NCBI RefSeq assembly: GCF_009811795.1
Contig: NZ_BLJE01000006.1
Coordinates: forward strand, 124,001-188,000
Source of the DNA: Litoreibacter roseus
Lineage (GTDB): Bacteria; Pseudomonadota; Alphaproteobacteria; Rhodobacterales; Rhodobacteraceae
DNA: 64,000 nucleotides
Reading direction: 5' to 3'
In this document: piece after piece, positions 43,557 through 53,874 of the stretch
How positions within the stretch are numbered: position 1 is the first letter of the stretch
How the letters are laid out: every line of letters starts with the position of its first letter
The notes under the pieces: generated by a model
Databases searched by the model: none
The model's input: only the letters and a program-made list of their open reading frames with translations
Told to the model about the DNA's origin: nothing
Made by a program: the position numbers and the translations under genes

Positions 43557-46012
43557 TTTCTTGGGATCAATGTCGTGATGCCGACGGCGGCCGCCCGCGC
43601 CAATTGCGGGTCGAGTGTCATCGGGATGTACTCGCCCCTACGCCACAGCACCCCAAGATTGTCGTAGTGCCGCGACAGCGGATGGCCCGACTGCCCCGTT
43701 GAAATCACAAAGACCGAGCTATCGGGATCGGCGAAATCATAGACCCCTCGGTAGCCAGCGGCGTGAACGTTATGAAATGGATGTTCGCCGCTTCCTTTGG
43801 TGCGTCCACGTAGAAGCGTGTTGTCGCCGCCGCTGGTGGACTGGCGGATATTCACGATCCAGCTGAGGATCGGAATTTGTCCCAGAACCTGATGGTCATG
43901 CGTTGCCTCATGGGCGTCGCCCCAACGCCAGCTTTCGATGGTCTGACCATAGCGTTCCTCCAACCACAAAAGCGCGTCGTCCAAGGCAGCCCGACTGACG
44001 TCCGTGCACGTTTCCTTGGGCGCTGATTGCTGGACATCACACCACACCGCGGCCCCATCAACGTCGCGATATACCCGCTCGATGAAGAGCGGCTCTACAT
44101 GGGTGAATTCGCTGGTCAGCGGCCCCAGATCATCCCGGATCAGGCGGTTCTGCAGAGCGCGCAGCCATGCTGCATAGATCAGCGGTTCAGGCAGATGCTC
44201 TGACATTTCGCCGTTCCATTCGGCCATCAGAGCCAAGGCGCGTTGCCGCTGGCGCTCGCGGGTCCCTTCTGGCGCTGCTTCCCCCGTGAACCACAAATCC
44301 GCTGCGATAAGCGGCAAGAGTGAGCGCGCCGTGTAGCTGACCGTGTCCAATTGCGCCTCGATAAAGCTGTCGCGCGTGTGGACCTGTCGGTTCTGCATCA
44401 GCCGCTTCCATCGTTGGACACGCTGTGTGTCGCCATAGGTGAAACTGACGTGATCGGGAAACGGGCGGCTGACGGTCTTGTTGTTCGTATTGCCAACGAT
44501 GCCACCGTCTGGTCCGCGAAACTCCGGATTGCTGGCGTAGGGCATGATGCCCCGCCATTTGTTTTCCGGGATCCACCCGGGGGCAGGGATGCGGCCTTCG
44601 GATTGGTGCAGCGGATGCCGACGGGGCACATGGCCGATGGTTTTCATGGCGATCATGTCCTGATCGGCGATTGTCAGGTTCTGGGCGGGCGCCACGTAGT
44701 CTTTCATCGCTTCCAGAACATCGTCCACGGACTGGGACCGCATCATCTTGAACCCAGCCTGCAATGACGTGTCGTTGGGTGTCAGCACGGTCCAAGACAG
44801 GCTGGCCACATGGCCGGGCGGGGTGATGGTGCCAAGGTTAAAGTGCTCGCCGGGCAGGACCGGGCCGTTCTCTGTCCATTTCAGATCAATCGTAACAGGA
44901 TCGCTACCTTCCACCTGGATGATCGAGCGTTGTGCGCGGAAAGGTTTGTAGCCATCGGGGGTGAGATATTCATCCGGGTTTTCGGGGTTTACGCGCTCAA
45001 TGTGGATGTCCTGATCATCAACATAAGCGGTGGTCAGGCCCCAACCCACCTTATCGCTGCGCCCGGTCAGGAAGATTGGCATTCCGGGGATGGTGCCCCC
45101 AATAACTCCGCCGCTTTGTAGCTGAACACGGGCGAGATACCAGATCGCCGGTGCGCTCAGGCCGAGATGCGGATCGTTGGCCAGAAGGGTTCCCCCCGCA
45201 GCAGAGCGTTCGGGCGCCGCGGCAAATGCATTTGATGCGCCCGCGAGTTCCCGCGGCTTGACGGGCGACAAGGGATCAAGAGGGGGTGATGTATTGGCCG
45301 CGAACTGAGGCAGATCCTTAAACAGCCCCGCGTAATCAAGTGCGGCTGTTCCCAGCCCCGGACTGTCAGGCAGGATATCCTTTATGCGGTCCTCATCCAA
45401 CATCAGTGACGTGCGCGCGCGGATAACTTCTTCGCTGACGTGACCGGACAGCTGGAGGCCCATAACCTTTACGATGGCGATGCTATCGGCTGGCTTCCAG
45501 GGCGCGATCTCGGGCGAGAAGAGAAAGAACTCCGGTGCGCCGCGGCCAAGGGCCTCTTCATTGACTGTGCGCAGCCAAGCGTTCACGCCGCTGGCATAGG
45601 CCTCAAGCGCCGCCTTCGTCTCGTTGTCCTGCGCCGCTACAGATCGCTGTGCCAATCCGTAGATGTCCAACCTCCGAAGAAGTTTGTCTATCTCCAGCGT
45701 CCGTTCCCCGAACAGTTCGCTCAGGCGCCCCTGTGCCGTTCGACGCAGCATTGTCATTTGCCACAACCGGTCCTGAGCATGGACGAAGCCGAGCCCATAA
45801 TAGGCATCGTTGTCTGTTTCCCCGAAAATATGGGGCAGGTTTGAGTTGTTCCGGACAATTTCGACGGGCGCTGTCAGGCCTGGCACTTGGTAGCTGCCGT
45901 CGTAGTCGGGCAGGGATCGTCCCGCGAGGTAGTACACAGCCCACAGCGCAAGGCCTGCCAGAATGACAAGCCCGAGGAACAGCCTGAGTGTCCATCTGAA
46001 AATCAATGCCAT
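43553..46012 (-). CDS. penicillin acylase family Ntn-hydrolase, membrane-anchored
   Basis: An 819-residue enzyme with an N-terminal membrane anchor (about 8-30). Proteins of this family are cut autocatalytically so that a serine becomes the new N-terminus of the beta chain: here S260 in ELAGASNAFAAAPERS, with LLANDPHLGLSAP following as expected. The conserved Asn of the oxyanion hole is in GGIVGNTNNKTV. Substrates may be acyl-homoserine lactones, penicillins or other amides; the sequence does not tell. A LuxR solo is elsewhere in the window. Confidence 0.88.
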   Translation of the reverse strand: MALIFRWTLRLFLGLVILAGLALWAVYYLAGRSLPDYDGSYQVPGLTAPVEIVRNNSNLPHIFGETDNDAYYGLGFVHAQDRLWQMTMLRRTAQGRLSELFGERTLEIDKLLRRLDIYGLAQRSVAAQDNETKAALEAYASGVNAWLRTVNEEALGRGAPEFFLFSPEIAPWKPADSIAIVKVMGLQLSGHVSEEVIRARTSLMLDEDRIKDILPDSPGLGTAALDYAGLFKDLPQFAANTSPPLDPLSPVKPRELAGASNAFAAAPERSAAGGTLLANDPHLGLSAPAIWYLARVQLQSGGVIGGTIPGMPIFLTGRSDKVGWGLTTAYVDDQDIHIERVNPENPDEYLTPDGYKPFRAQRSIIQVEGSDPVTIDLKWTENGPVLPGEHFNLGTITPPGHVASLSWTVLTPNDTSLQAGFKMMRSQSVDDVLEAMKDYVAPAQNLTIADQDMIAMKTIGHVPRRHPLHQSEGRIPAPGWIPENKWRGIMPYASNPEFRGPDGGIVGNTNNKTVSRPFPDHVSFTYGDTQRVQRWKRLMQNRQVHTRDSFIEAQLDTVSYTARSLLPLIAADLWFTGEAAPEGTRERQRQRALALMAEWNGEMSEHLPEPLIYAAWLRALQNRLIRDDLGPLTSEFTHVEPLFIERVYRDVDGAAVWCDVQQSAPKETCTDVSRAALDDALLWLEERYGQTIESWRWGDAHEATHDHQVLGQIPILSWIVNIRQSTSGGDNTLLRGRTKGSGEHPFHNVHAAGYRGVYDFADPDSSVFVISTGQSGHPLSRHYDNLGVLWRRGEYIPMTLDPQLARAAAVGITTLIPRN

Positions 46013-46113
46013 GGTCGCAGCCCTACATTGCTTGGACTGTGGGGTACAGTTACCGCGCGTCTAGGGCAAATCGGATTTGCCTGTCTGACGCAGCGGCAGT
46101 CCGTCATGGGTCC

Positions 46114-46674
46114 CTACGGAATGATGCGGGTGTACTTGTTGCCTTCGATCGTGGCGCCTGCAATCAGGCCAGCCTGACCAAATACGATGGCAATCACGGG
46201 TGACAGGGCTGTTGTCGTGTCGACGCTCAGATTGCCTGCATCGTTTGCCACAGCGTAGCGGGCATCTGCGCCGACTGACCAGCCCGGTGCGCGGCGGAAA
46301 TCGCTGAGTGCCGCGGGTGTCATGAAGAACAGCGCGTGGGCGTATTGTTGCGCGCCAATCTGTAGACCGAAGGATGCTGCGGTCGTGTTGTAGTAGTCCA
46401 CCGTGACATCGTTGACCCGCAGTGCGCCACGTCCGTAAGAACCGCCGAACCCAAACCCGGCCTCAGAAACCAGAGGCATGATCAACACGCCAGAGGCTTT
46501 GTCAGCCAGTTCCCGGGTTCCGCTGACGTTATTGTAGAGAAAATCGAGTGCCTGATCTGCACGTGCGTCAATCTTTTGCCCGCCCTGCGAGCCGACGCCA
46601 TTGCCGCAAGCCGCCAAGGCCCCCGTGCTTGCGCCCACCGAAACGAGAAAACCGCGTCGCGTAAAACTGCTCAT
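46114..46674 (-). CDS. SYLF/Ysc84 domain lipoprotein
   Basis: A 186-residue protein with an RRGFLVS twin-arginine-like start and a lipobox LAAC at about 19-22. After this comes the SYLF domain: ASGVLIMPLVSEAGFGFGG near residue 60 and DVTVDYYNTTAASFGLQIGAQ. SYLF domains bind lipids or actin in eukaryotes; the bacterial role is unknown. It lies between the acylase gene and hemB, both on the same strand with gaps of about 100 bases. Confidence 0.86.
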   Translation of the reverse strand: MSSFTRRGFLVSVGASTGALAACGNGVGSQGGQKIDARADQALDFLYNNVSGTRELADKASGVLIMPLVSEAGFGFGGSYGRGALRVNDVTVDYYNTTAASFGLQIGAQQYAHALFFMTPAALSDFRRAPGWSVGADARYAVANDAGNLSVDTTTALSPVIAIVFGQAGLIAGATIEGNKYTRIIP

Positions 46675-46785
46675 GATATCCGCCTGTATCTTGTATGTGT
46701 TACTTGCTCGACCCCTGTATATCCGGGGCTATTGCGTTAAACATACGTCAGTTTACGGACGGTGTCACGTCGTTATGCGGCGTGC

Positions 46786-47784
46786 CTATTCATGAAGGGC
46801 GCGGGCCACGCGCGGCGCAAAGTAAGTCAGAATGCCGTCGCATCCGGCCCGTTTGAACGCCATCACGCTTTCCATCATCACCGCATCTTCATCGATCCAA
46901 CCTTGAGCACCTGCAGCCAGAGCCATCGCGTACTCACCGCTGACCTGATAGGCGTAAGTGGGGGCGCCAAATGTCTCTTTCACCCGGCGACAGATATCCA
47001 GATAGGGCAGTCCGGGCTTGACCATCACCATATCCGCACCTTCCTCCAGATCTCGGGCGACGAGACGCAAGGCTTCATCGGAATTGCCGGGGTTCATCTG
47101 GTAGGTCTTCTTGTCGCCAACCAAGGCGCCGGAGGCCCCGACAGCGTCCCGGAACGGACCATAGAACGCAGAGGCATATTTTGCGGCGTAGCTCATGATC
47201 GTCACGTCCTTGTGACCTGCCGCCTCAAGCCCCGCGCGCATGGCGCCAATCCGACCGTCCATCATGTCGGATGGCCCGAGAATGTCAGCCCCTGCTGCCG
47301 CCTGCGCCAAGGCCATACGTGCGAGCGCTTCGACACTTTCATCGTTTAAAATAACGCCGTCTCGCACGATGCCGTCGTGCCCGTTAATGTTGTAAGGATC
47401 GAGTGCCACATCCGTCATCACCGCAATGTCAGGCACGGCGTCTTTTATCGCGCGGACAGCGCGGTTGGACAGGTTATCGGGATTCCAGGCCTCTTCGCAG
47501 AATTCAGTCTTCAGCTTGGGGTCCGTATAGGGAAAGATGCAGACCGCTGGGATATCAAGAGCTTGGGCCTCTTTCACCTGATCCACCAGCTTGTCGATGG
47601 TCAGCCGTGATACGCCCGGCATAGAGGGCACCGGCATCTCCTCCCCTTCGCCGTCCATGACAAACATTGGCCAAATCAGATCGCTTGGGCTCAGCACGTT
47701 TTCCTGGGTCAGCGCCCGCAAGGCGGCCGTGCGACGCGCGCGCCGAAACCGGGTGATCGGGTGGGGACCGGGCTTGGGATACAT
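46786..47784 (-). CDS. hemB: delta-aminolevulinic acid dehydratase (porphobilinogen synthase)
   Basis: Condenses two aminolevulinates to porphobilinogen for heme and bacteriochlorophyll. The 332 residues include the two active-site lysines K202 (SYAAKYASAFYGP) and K256 (MVMVKPGLPY). The zinc-site cysteines of the E. coli/yeast type are replaced (DVALDPYNINGHDG), so this is a magnesium-dependent enzyme, as known for Rhodobacterales. I chose ATG 47784, with AAAGGAG ahead; six more codons upstream are possible. Confidence 0.95.
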   Translation of the reverse strand: MYPKPGPHPITRFRRARRTAALRALTQENVLSPSDLIWPMFVMDGEGEEMPVPSMPGVSRLTIDKLVDQVKEAQALDIPAVCIFPYTDPKLKTEFCEEAWNPDNLSNRAVRAIKDAVPDIAVMTDVALDPYNINGHDGIVRDGVILNDESVEALARMALAQAAAGADILGPSDMMDGRIGAMRAGLEAAGHKDVTIMSYAAKYASAFYGPFRDAVGASGALVGDKKTYQMNPGNSDEALRLVARDLEEGADMVMVKPGLPYLDICRRVKETFGAPTYAYQVSGEYAMALAAGAQGWIDEDAVMMESVMAFKRAGCDGILTYFAPRVARALHE

Positions 47785-47905
47785 GAAACTCTCCTTTAAC
47801 ACGTCGCAGGTTACGTGGTGGCATGGACGGCGCAGGTTCTCAAGGCTGGCCTTCCCCGAAGACGAGCGCTAGGTTGCGCCGAAACGAGAGCAGAGGCCGC
47901 GGGCG

Positions 47906-48427
47906 TTGAGTTTTTATCAGACTGTTTTTGAACTGATCGATTTGCGGTCTTTTTCCAACCTGTGGTTCTGGATCATGCTTGCGGTCTTGTGGTCGACGGC
48001 CAGCCACTTTGTCATCGGCGTACCATTTGATATGGTCACACGGGCCAACCGTGTAGGCGGGCAGGCCGAGACCGACTTGCGGGATCTGGTGCGGATCAAT
48101 GCGAACCGCCTGACCTACATTGCCGACACCGCTGGCAGTTGGCTGACAGGCTTTGTCTTCTTCATTATCAGCGGGCTGATCATCCTCGGATTCTCCTATG
48201 AGGTAGAGTTCTGCCAAGCGCTTACTTTCATCTTCGGACCAATGGCACTTGTCTTTGCTCTTTCGATCCGCACAGCGCGACGGGTACATGGACAGGAGAT
48301 AGCAACTATAAAGACCCGCCTGAAACGACATAGGCTTTCGGTTCAGATCATTGGTCTCTTTTCGATCCTCGCCACCTCCATGTGGGGGATGTATTTCAAC
48401 CTTACGACAAGCTCGCTTGGCGGCTAG
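47906..48427 (+). CDS. hypothetical inner-membrane protein
   Basis: A 173-residue protein with four hydrophobic segments (about 20-38, 80-98, 103-118 and 148-165) separated by short polar loops. The start is TTG 47906, after AGAGG. The stretch WSTASHFVIGVPFDMVTRA is distinctive. I do not recognise a named family. It is divergent from hemB and ends 57 bases before mfd. Confidence 0.72.
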   Translation: MSFYQTVFELIDLRSFSNLWFWIMLAVLWSTASHFVIGVPFDMVTRANRVGGQAETDLRDLVRINANRLTYIADTAGSWLTGFVFFIISGLIILGFSYEVEFCQALTFIFGPMALVFALSIRTARRVHGQEIATIKTRLKRHRLSVQIIGLFSILATSMWGMYFNLTTSSLGG

Positions 48428-48484
48428 TTCCGCCGTCATGGCTGAAGGTTGACAAGCGCGCTCCACGGCGTAGGTCATGCGCGG

Positions 48485-51400
48485 ATGACGAACACCTCCC
48501 ACATTACAGTCAGCGGCGCGCCCGAGGGCTTCGACGCCAAGCTTTTGATCGACGAAGTTCGATCGAATACAGGCGCCGTCTTGCATGTTGCGCGTGACGA
48601 CAAGCGGCTGAAAGCGATGCGGGGGGCGCTTGAGTTCTTCGCCCCTGACATGCCTGTGCTGGAGTTTCCGGCCTGGGATTGCCTGCCTTATGATCGCGTG
48701 TCGCCAAACGCGGACGTCGCGGCGGCCCGGATGGCAACGCTGGCGGCCCTCACCAAGACAATGCCATCCGCATTTGTGGTGCTGACCACACTCAACGCCG
48801 CGACACAGCGGATCCCGGCGCGGGAGGTTCTGGCGCAATCCAGTTTCACGGCGACGGTTGGTCAGCAAATCGACGAAGCGGCACTGCGGGCGTTTCTGGT
48901 TCGGATGGGGTTCACGCAGAGCCCAACCGTGATGGAGCCGGGCGATTACGCCGTGCGTGGTGGGATCATTGACATCTTCCCGCCGGGTGAAAGCGGTCCG
49001 GTGCGGCTTGATCTCTTTGGCGATGTGCTGGACGGCGCGCGGCGGTTTGATCCGGCGACACAGCGGACGACCGAGAAGTTGGGCCGAATTGAATTGGCGC
49101 CCGTCTCGGAGGTCATTCTTGATGATCCAGCGATCACCCGGTTCCGGCAGAACTACAGGATCGAATTCGGCGCGGCTGGAACGGATGATCCGCTCTACGA
49201 GGCTATAAGCGCGGGCCGCAAGCATCAGGGCATTGAGCATTGGTTGCCGTTTTTTCATGAAAAGCTGGAAACTCTGTTCGACTACCTGCCGGACTCAACC
49301 GTTTCGCTTGATGATCAGGTCACGCCTGCGCATTTGGCGCGGTGGGATGGCATTGCGGATCAGTACGACAACCGGCGGGAGGCGATGACGCAGAAATCCC
49401 GCCTTGATACAGTTTACAAGCCTGTTCCCCCGGCGCTTCTGTATCTTGACTCCACGGCCTTGGATGCAGCTCTGAAAGGCAAGCGTGTTCTTCAGCTGTC
49501 ACCCCTGCCGCAGGCAACTGGGCCGGGCGTTATCGACGCCAGCGGGCGGATCGGACGGAATTTTGCACCGGAACGACAAGCCGAAAATGTAAATATATTT
49601 GAGGCGTTGGCCGATCATGTTCGCGCCGAGCGGAAGCGACACAACGTGGTCATCGCAAGCTTCTCAGACGGCGCGCGGGACCGGCTGCAGGGACTGTTGG
49701 AAGACCAGGACATTCACGACGCCCGCCTGATCAAGACAGCAAAGGACATTTCACAGGGAACCGGCGGTGTCTTCCTGTCAGTCTGGGCGCTGGAGCAAGG
49801 GTTCAGCGCGCCGGGGCTCACAGTCATCTCCGAACAGGATGTGCTGGGGGACCGCTTGATCCGCGGAGCGCGCAAGAAACGGAAGGCCGAGAACTTCCTG
49901 ACCGAAGCACAGGGGTTGAGCCAAGGTGATTTGATCGTCCACGTCGATCACGGGATCGGGCGGTATGTCGGCCTTGAGACGGTTACAGCTGCCGGCGCAC
50001 CTCACGAATGCATCTTGCTGGAATACGCGGGCGGGGATCGGTTGTACCTGCCGGTCGAAAATATCGAACTGCTCAGCCGCTACGGCCACGAAGAAGGATT
50101 GCTCGACAAACTCGGTGGCGGTGCGTGGCAAGCCAAGAAGGCGCGACTGAAGCAACGCATTCGCGATATGGCCGACAGGCTCATCCGGATCGCTGCGGAG
50201 CGCGAGCTACGCAAGGCACCAATTCTTGAGGCGCCCGACGACATGTGGGACGCCTTCTGCGCGCGCTTTCCCTACGAGGAAACCGAAGACCAGTTGGCAA
50301 CAATCGAAGCGGTGCTGGATGATCTGGCGATGGGTCGCCCGATGGACAGGCTCGTCTGCGGCGACGTGGGCTTCGGTAAAACCGAGGTGGCCATGCGGGC
50401 CGCGTTTGTGGCTGCGGCCTCTGGCCTGCAGGTCGCGGTGGTCGCGCCGACGACACTTTTGTCGCGGCAACACACGAAGTCCTTTGAAGACCGATTTCGG
50501 GGATTTCCATTGAGTGTCAGACAGTTGTCCCGGTTCGTGAATGCAAAGGATGCTGCGTTGACCAGAGATGGGTTGCGTGATGGATCAATTGACATCGTCG
50601 TGGGCACCCATGCGTTGTTGTCCAAGCAGGTCAAATTCAAGAACCTCGGTCTTCTGATTGTCGATGAGGAACAACACTTCGGTGTGCAGCATAAGGAGCG
50701 ATTGAAGCAGATGCGCTCGGACGTGCACGTCCTGACTCTGTCGGCCACGCCGATCCCGCGGACCTTGCAGCTGTCTCTGTCCGGCGTGCGCGAGTTGAGT
50801 ATCATTGGAACCCCGCCTGTGGATCGCCTGGCCATCCGGACTTATGTCAGTGAATTTGATGCGTTCACCGTCCGGGAAGCACTCTTGCGGGAACACTATC
50901 GCGGCGGTCAAAGCTTCTACGTTGTCCCGCGCGTCGCGGACTTGCCCGAAATCGAAGAGTTCCTACGCGAGCAGGTGCCAGAGATCACCTATGTCGTCGG
51001 CCACGGCCAATTGGCACCGGGCGATCTCGATCAACGCATGAACGCGTTCTATGACGGGAAGTACGACGTCCTTCTGGCAACAACCATCGTGGAGTCCGGC
51101 ATCGATATTCCGACGGCAAACACGATGATCATTCATCGGGCCGACATGTTCGGCCTCAGCCAGCTCTATCAGATCAGAGGCCGGGTGGGGCGTTCGAAAA
51201 CGCGGGCCTATGCGTACCTGACAACCCGCCCGCGGCAAAAGCTGACCGCGACGGCAGAGAAGCGTTTAAGGGTCTTGGGCAGCATAGACAGCCTGGGCGC
51301 TGGCTTTAACATCGCGAGCCAAGACCTTGATATCAGGGGCGCCGGCAACATTCTGGGAGAAGAGCAGTCGGGCAATGTCCGTGAGGTCGGCTATGAGCTT

Positions 51401-51955
51401 TACCAGTCCATGCTGGAGGAAGCGATTGCCAAAATCCGCTCCGGTCAGATCGATGGGTTGACGGACGATGACGATCAATGGGCGCCAACCATCAATCTGG
51501 GCGTGCCCGTTTTGATTCCGGAAGACTATGTGCCAGATCTGGACGTTCGGCTTGGCCTCTATCGCAGGTTGTCCGGTTTGACGACAAAGGTAGAGCTTGA
51601 AGGGTTTGCCGCGGAACTGATCGACCGGTTTGGAGCGCTGCCCAAAGAGGTGAACACGCTACTTCTGGTCGTTCGGATCAAGGCGATGTGCAAGCGGGCC
51701 GGGATCGCAAAGCTGAACGGCGGTGATAAGGGCGCCACGGTCGAGTTCCATAACGACAAGTTCGCGCGGCCCGAGGGATTGGTCGAGTTCATCAATGACC
51801 AGCGCGGTTTGGCCAAGGTCAAGGACAACAAGATCGTCATCAAGCGCGATTGGGCCAAAGACAGCGACAAGATAAAAGGGGCATTTGCGATTGCTCGGGA
51901 TTTGGCCGAGAAGGCCGGAACGTTCAAACCCAAGGCTAAGGCTGCGGGCGCTTAA
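48485..51955 (+). CDS. mfd: transcription-repair coupling factor Mfd
   Basis: Removes stalled RNA polymerase and recruits UvrA. The 1156 residues contain a UvrB-homology region, the RNA-polymerase interaction domain (HVDHGIGRYVGLETV), a helicase core with Walker A GDVGFGKTE (about 626) and DEEQ (about 727), and a C-terminal TRCF domain. I prefer ATG 48485 over TTG 48449, twelve codons earlier. It ends in a 4-base overlap with the exporter gene on the other strand. Confidence 0.95.
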   Translation: MTNTSHITVSGAPEGFDAKLLIDEVRSNTGAVLHVARDDKRLKAMRGALEFFAPDMPVLEFPAWDCLPYDRVSPNADVAAARMATLAALTKTMPSAFVVLTTLNAATQRIPAREVLAQSSFTATVGQQIDEAALRAFLVRMGFTQSPTVMEPGDYAVRGGIIDIFPPGESGPVRLDLFGDVLDGARRFDPATQRTTEKLGRIELAPVSEVILDDPAITRFRQNYRIEFGAAGTDDPLYEAISAGRKHQGIEHWLPFFHEKLETLFDYLPDSTVSLDDQVTPAHLARWDGIADQYDNRREAMTQKSRLDTVYKPVPPALLYLDSTALDAALKGKRVLQLSPLPQATGPGVIDASGRIGRNFAPERQAENVNIFEALADHVRAERKRHNVVIASFSDGARDRLQGLLEDQDIHDARLIKTAKDISQGTGGVFLSVWALEQGFSAPGLTVISEQDVLGDRLIRGARKKRKAENFLTEAQGLSQGDLIVHVDHGIGRYVGLETVTAAGAPHECILLEYAGGDRLYLPVENIELLSRYGHEEGLLDKLGGGAWQAKKARLKQRIRDMADRLIRIAAERELRKAPILEAPDDMWDAFCARFPYEETEDQLATIEAVLDDLAMGRPMDRLVCGDVGFGKTEVAMRAAFVAAASGLQVAVVAPTTLLSRQHTKSFEDRFRGFPLSVRQLSRFVNAKDAALTRDGLRDGSIDIVVGTHALLSKQVKFKNLGLLIVDEEQHFGVQHKERLKQMRSDVHVLTLSATPIPRTLQLSLSGVRELSIIGTPPVDRLAIRTYVSEFDAFTVREALLREHYRGGQSFYVVPRVADLPEIEEFLREQVPEITYVVGHGQLAPGDLDQRMNAFYDGKYDVLLATTIVESGIDIPTANTMIIHRADMFGLSQLYQIRGRVGRSKTRAYAYLTTRPRQKLTATAEKRLRVLGSIDSLGAGFNIASQDLDIRGAGNILGEEQSGNVREVGYELYQSMLEEAIAKIRSGQIDGLTDDDDQWAPTINLGVPVLIPEDYVPDLDVRLGLYRRLSGLTTKVELEGFAAELIDRFGALPKEVNTLLLVVRIKAMCKRAGIAKLNGGDKGATVEFHNDKFARPEGLVEFINDQRGLAKVKDNKIVIKRDWAKDSDKIKGAFAIARDLAEKAGTFKPKAKAAGA

Positions 51956-53166
51956 TCCCGCGACATCCCAAACCGGATGATCAAAACTCCGAGTGCCGAC
52001 AGGACAAGTGTTCCGAAGGCAAGGGGCAGGGGTGTGCCGTTGAACGCCAGACCGATGGGAACGGCGATGCATACGCCGAGAACGGTCGCGACGGCGCCAA
52101 TCACCGAGGCTGCAAGCCCCGCAATATGGCCCAAGGGCTCCATCGCGAGCGCATTGAGGTTGCCGATGACCATTCCGGCCATGAAGAAGATGCTGGTTGT
52201 CCAGATTAGATACGGAAGGAACGGAACATCAATGACTGTGGCAAGGGCGACGATACCGACCGAGAAGGTCAACTGCGCAACGAAACCCGCCATAATCATC
52301 AATCGCATACCAAGCAGGAGGACGAGCCGGGCGTTCAGAATACTTCCTGTCCCGGCGACAAGCGCGATGCCAGCAAACCAAAGCGGAAAGCTGTCCCCGC
52401 GGCCATATACCTGGTCAAAGATCTGCTGTGTCGAGCTGAGGCACCCGAACAGCATGCCGAAGCTCAGGGCTTGGGTTGCTGTTGAGAGAACAAAGATGCG
52501 GCATCTGAAGCACTCTATCACTGCTGCCTTCAGCGCTTTGATCCGAAACGGTCGCCGCGCTTCTGGTGGCAGCGTTTCGGGTTGGCGCAAACTGATCCAG
52601 ACGACAAGAATTGCAGCAAACAGGACGAAGGCCGCAAAGATCGCACGCCAGCCTGCAAGGTTGATAATGCCCAGGCCAATCAGGGGGGCGACGGCCGGAA
52701 AGAGTGTGAAGATCATCATGGCGTAGGACATGATGCGCGCCATCTGCCGCCCTTCGTAAAGATCACGGATTATCGCGACGGCAACAACCCGGGGACCTGC
52801 AGCGCCCAGCCCTTGCAGCACACGTGATGCGATCAACACCTCGATGGTCTGAGCCTGCGCTGCCAGTATGGCCCCCGCAACATACAGTGCCGCGCCGCCC
52901 AAAATCACCGGCTTACGTCCCAGACTGTCGGACAAGGGGCCGGTGAAAAACGTGCCGATGCCCAAACCGAAAACAAAGCTCGTCAGCACGAGCTGGGCAT
53001 TATTGACGTTCTCAGGTGAAATCTCGGCGGCGATATCGGGCAAGGCTGGCAACATCGCATCGATAGAGAACGCGACCATGGCGAAGCTCATCGCAATCAG
53101 GGCGATGAATTCCGGAAGGGGCAGGCGTTTTGCGGGGGCGGTGGGCGCGATATCGGCGTTGCTCAT
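51952..53166 (-). CDS. Bcr/CflA-type multidrug efflux transporter
   Basis: Major facilitator of 404 residues with twelve predicted membrane segments. The N-terminal half has TGPLSDSLGRKPVILGG (motif A) and a Bcr-type FSIDAMLPALPDI start. The family exports drugs such as bicyclomycin or sulfonamides; the real substrate is unknown. Transcription is opposite to mfd. Confidence 0.88.
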   Translation of the reverse strand: MSNADIAPTAPAKRLPLPEFIALIAMSFAMVAFSIDAMLPALPDIAAEISPENVNNAQLVLTSFVFGLGIGTFFTGPLSDSLGRKPVILGGAALYVAGAILAAQAQTIEVLIASRVLQGLGAAGPRVVAVAIIRDLYEGRQMARIMSYAMMIFTLFPAVAPLIGLGIINLAGWRAIFAAFVLFAAILVVWISLRQPETLPPEARRPFRIKALKAAVIECFRCRIFVLSTATQALSFGMLFGCLSSTQQIFDQVYGRGDSFPLWFAGIALVAGTGSILNARLVLLLGMRLMIMAGFVAQLTFSVGIVALATVIDVPFLPYLIWTTSIFFMAGMVIGNLNALAMEPLGHIAGLAASVIGAVATVLGVCIAVPIGLAFNGTPLPLAFGTLVLSALGVLIIRFGMSRD

Positions 53167-53220
53167 TACCTCGCCGTATCAGCTATTTCGCCGCCCCGCT
53201 ATAGCCCATGTCGAGGTGTT

Positions 53221-53874
53221 TTAGCTTTGGGCAGACTGAGCATCCAGTTGCGTTTGGATCTCGCCAATCACCTGTTTCCAAAGCTCCGGTTGTTGCGCGC
53301 CCGGAAGCACATGCTGGTTCGCCACAACGAATGTCGGCACACCTGTCACACCCCGCTCGCGCGCATGAGCGTCCCGCTCGGCAACATCTGCTGCATCTGC
53401 GTCGCTGGACAACAGACGGGCGGTCATCTCACGGTCCATACCAGCGGTTTCGGCGATGGTCAGAAGGACATCCGCATCGCCAATATCCTTGCCTTCCCTA
53501 AAATAGGCTTTGAAGAGCATGGACACCACGGCTGTTTGACGCCCCTCTAATCCTGCCCAATGGATCAGTCTATGGGCATCCAGTGTGTTTGGCGTCCGCT
53601 GTATCGCGGCAAAGTCGATCTCCAGCCCGGCTGCCTGCGCGGCTTCCGCGATCTGAGCATAGACCCGCACGGCGTTGTCTTTCCCACCAAATTTCGTTTC
53701 GAGATATGTCCGGCGATCCATGCCGTCCTTGGGCATGTCGGGGTTCAATTGAAATGGATGCCATTCAATCGCGAAAGGATGGTCCGGATTAACCTCGAGC
53801 GCACGGTCCAGATGGGCCTTACCGATATAACACCAAGGACAGATCGGATCGGACAGAATATCAAGTTTGACCAT
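53221..53874 (-). CDS. DsbA-family (FrnE-like) oxidoreductase
   Basis: A 217-residue thioredoxin-fold protein with CPWC (Cys12, Cys15) near the N-terminus and the cis-Pro segment GVTGVPTFV near residue 185. There is no signal peptide, so it is cytoplasmic, as FrnE is. I chose ATG 53874 (MVKLDILSDP); the frame to 53904 overlaps the ligase gene further. It overlaps the stop of that gene by 14 bases, so the two may share a transcript. Confidence 0.88.
   Translation of the reverse strand: MVKLDILSDPICPWCYIGKAHLDRALEVNPDHPFAIEWHPFQLNPDMPKDGMDRRTYLETKFGGKDNAVRVYAQIAEAAQAAGLEIDFAAIQRTPNTLDAHRLIHWAGLEGRQTAVVSMLFKAYFREGKDIGDADVLLTIAETAGMDREMTARLLSSDADAADVAERDAHARERGVTGVPTFVVANQHVLPGAQQPELWKQVIGEIQTQLDAQSAQS

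Noticed and set aside
47840-49258. A 472-codon minus-strand frame across the hypothetical membrane gene and mfd
   Set aside because: It is a shadow of mfd; its residues are Arg/His/Gln-rich with no recognisable domain.
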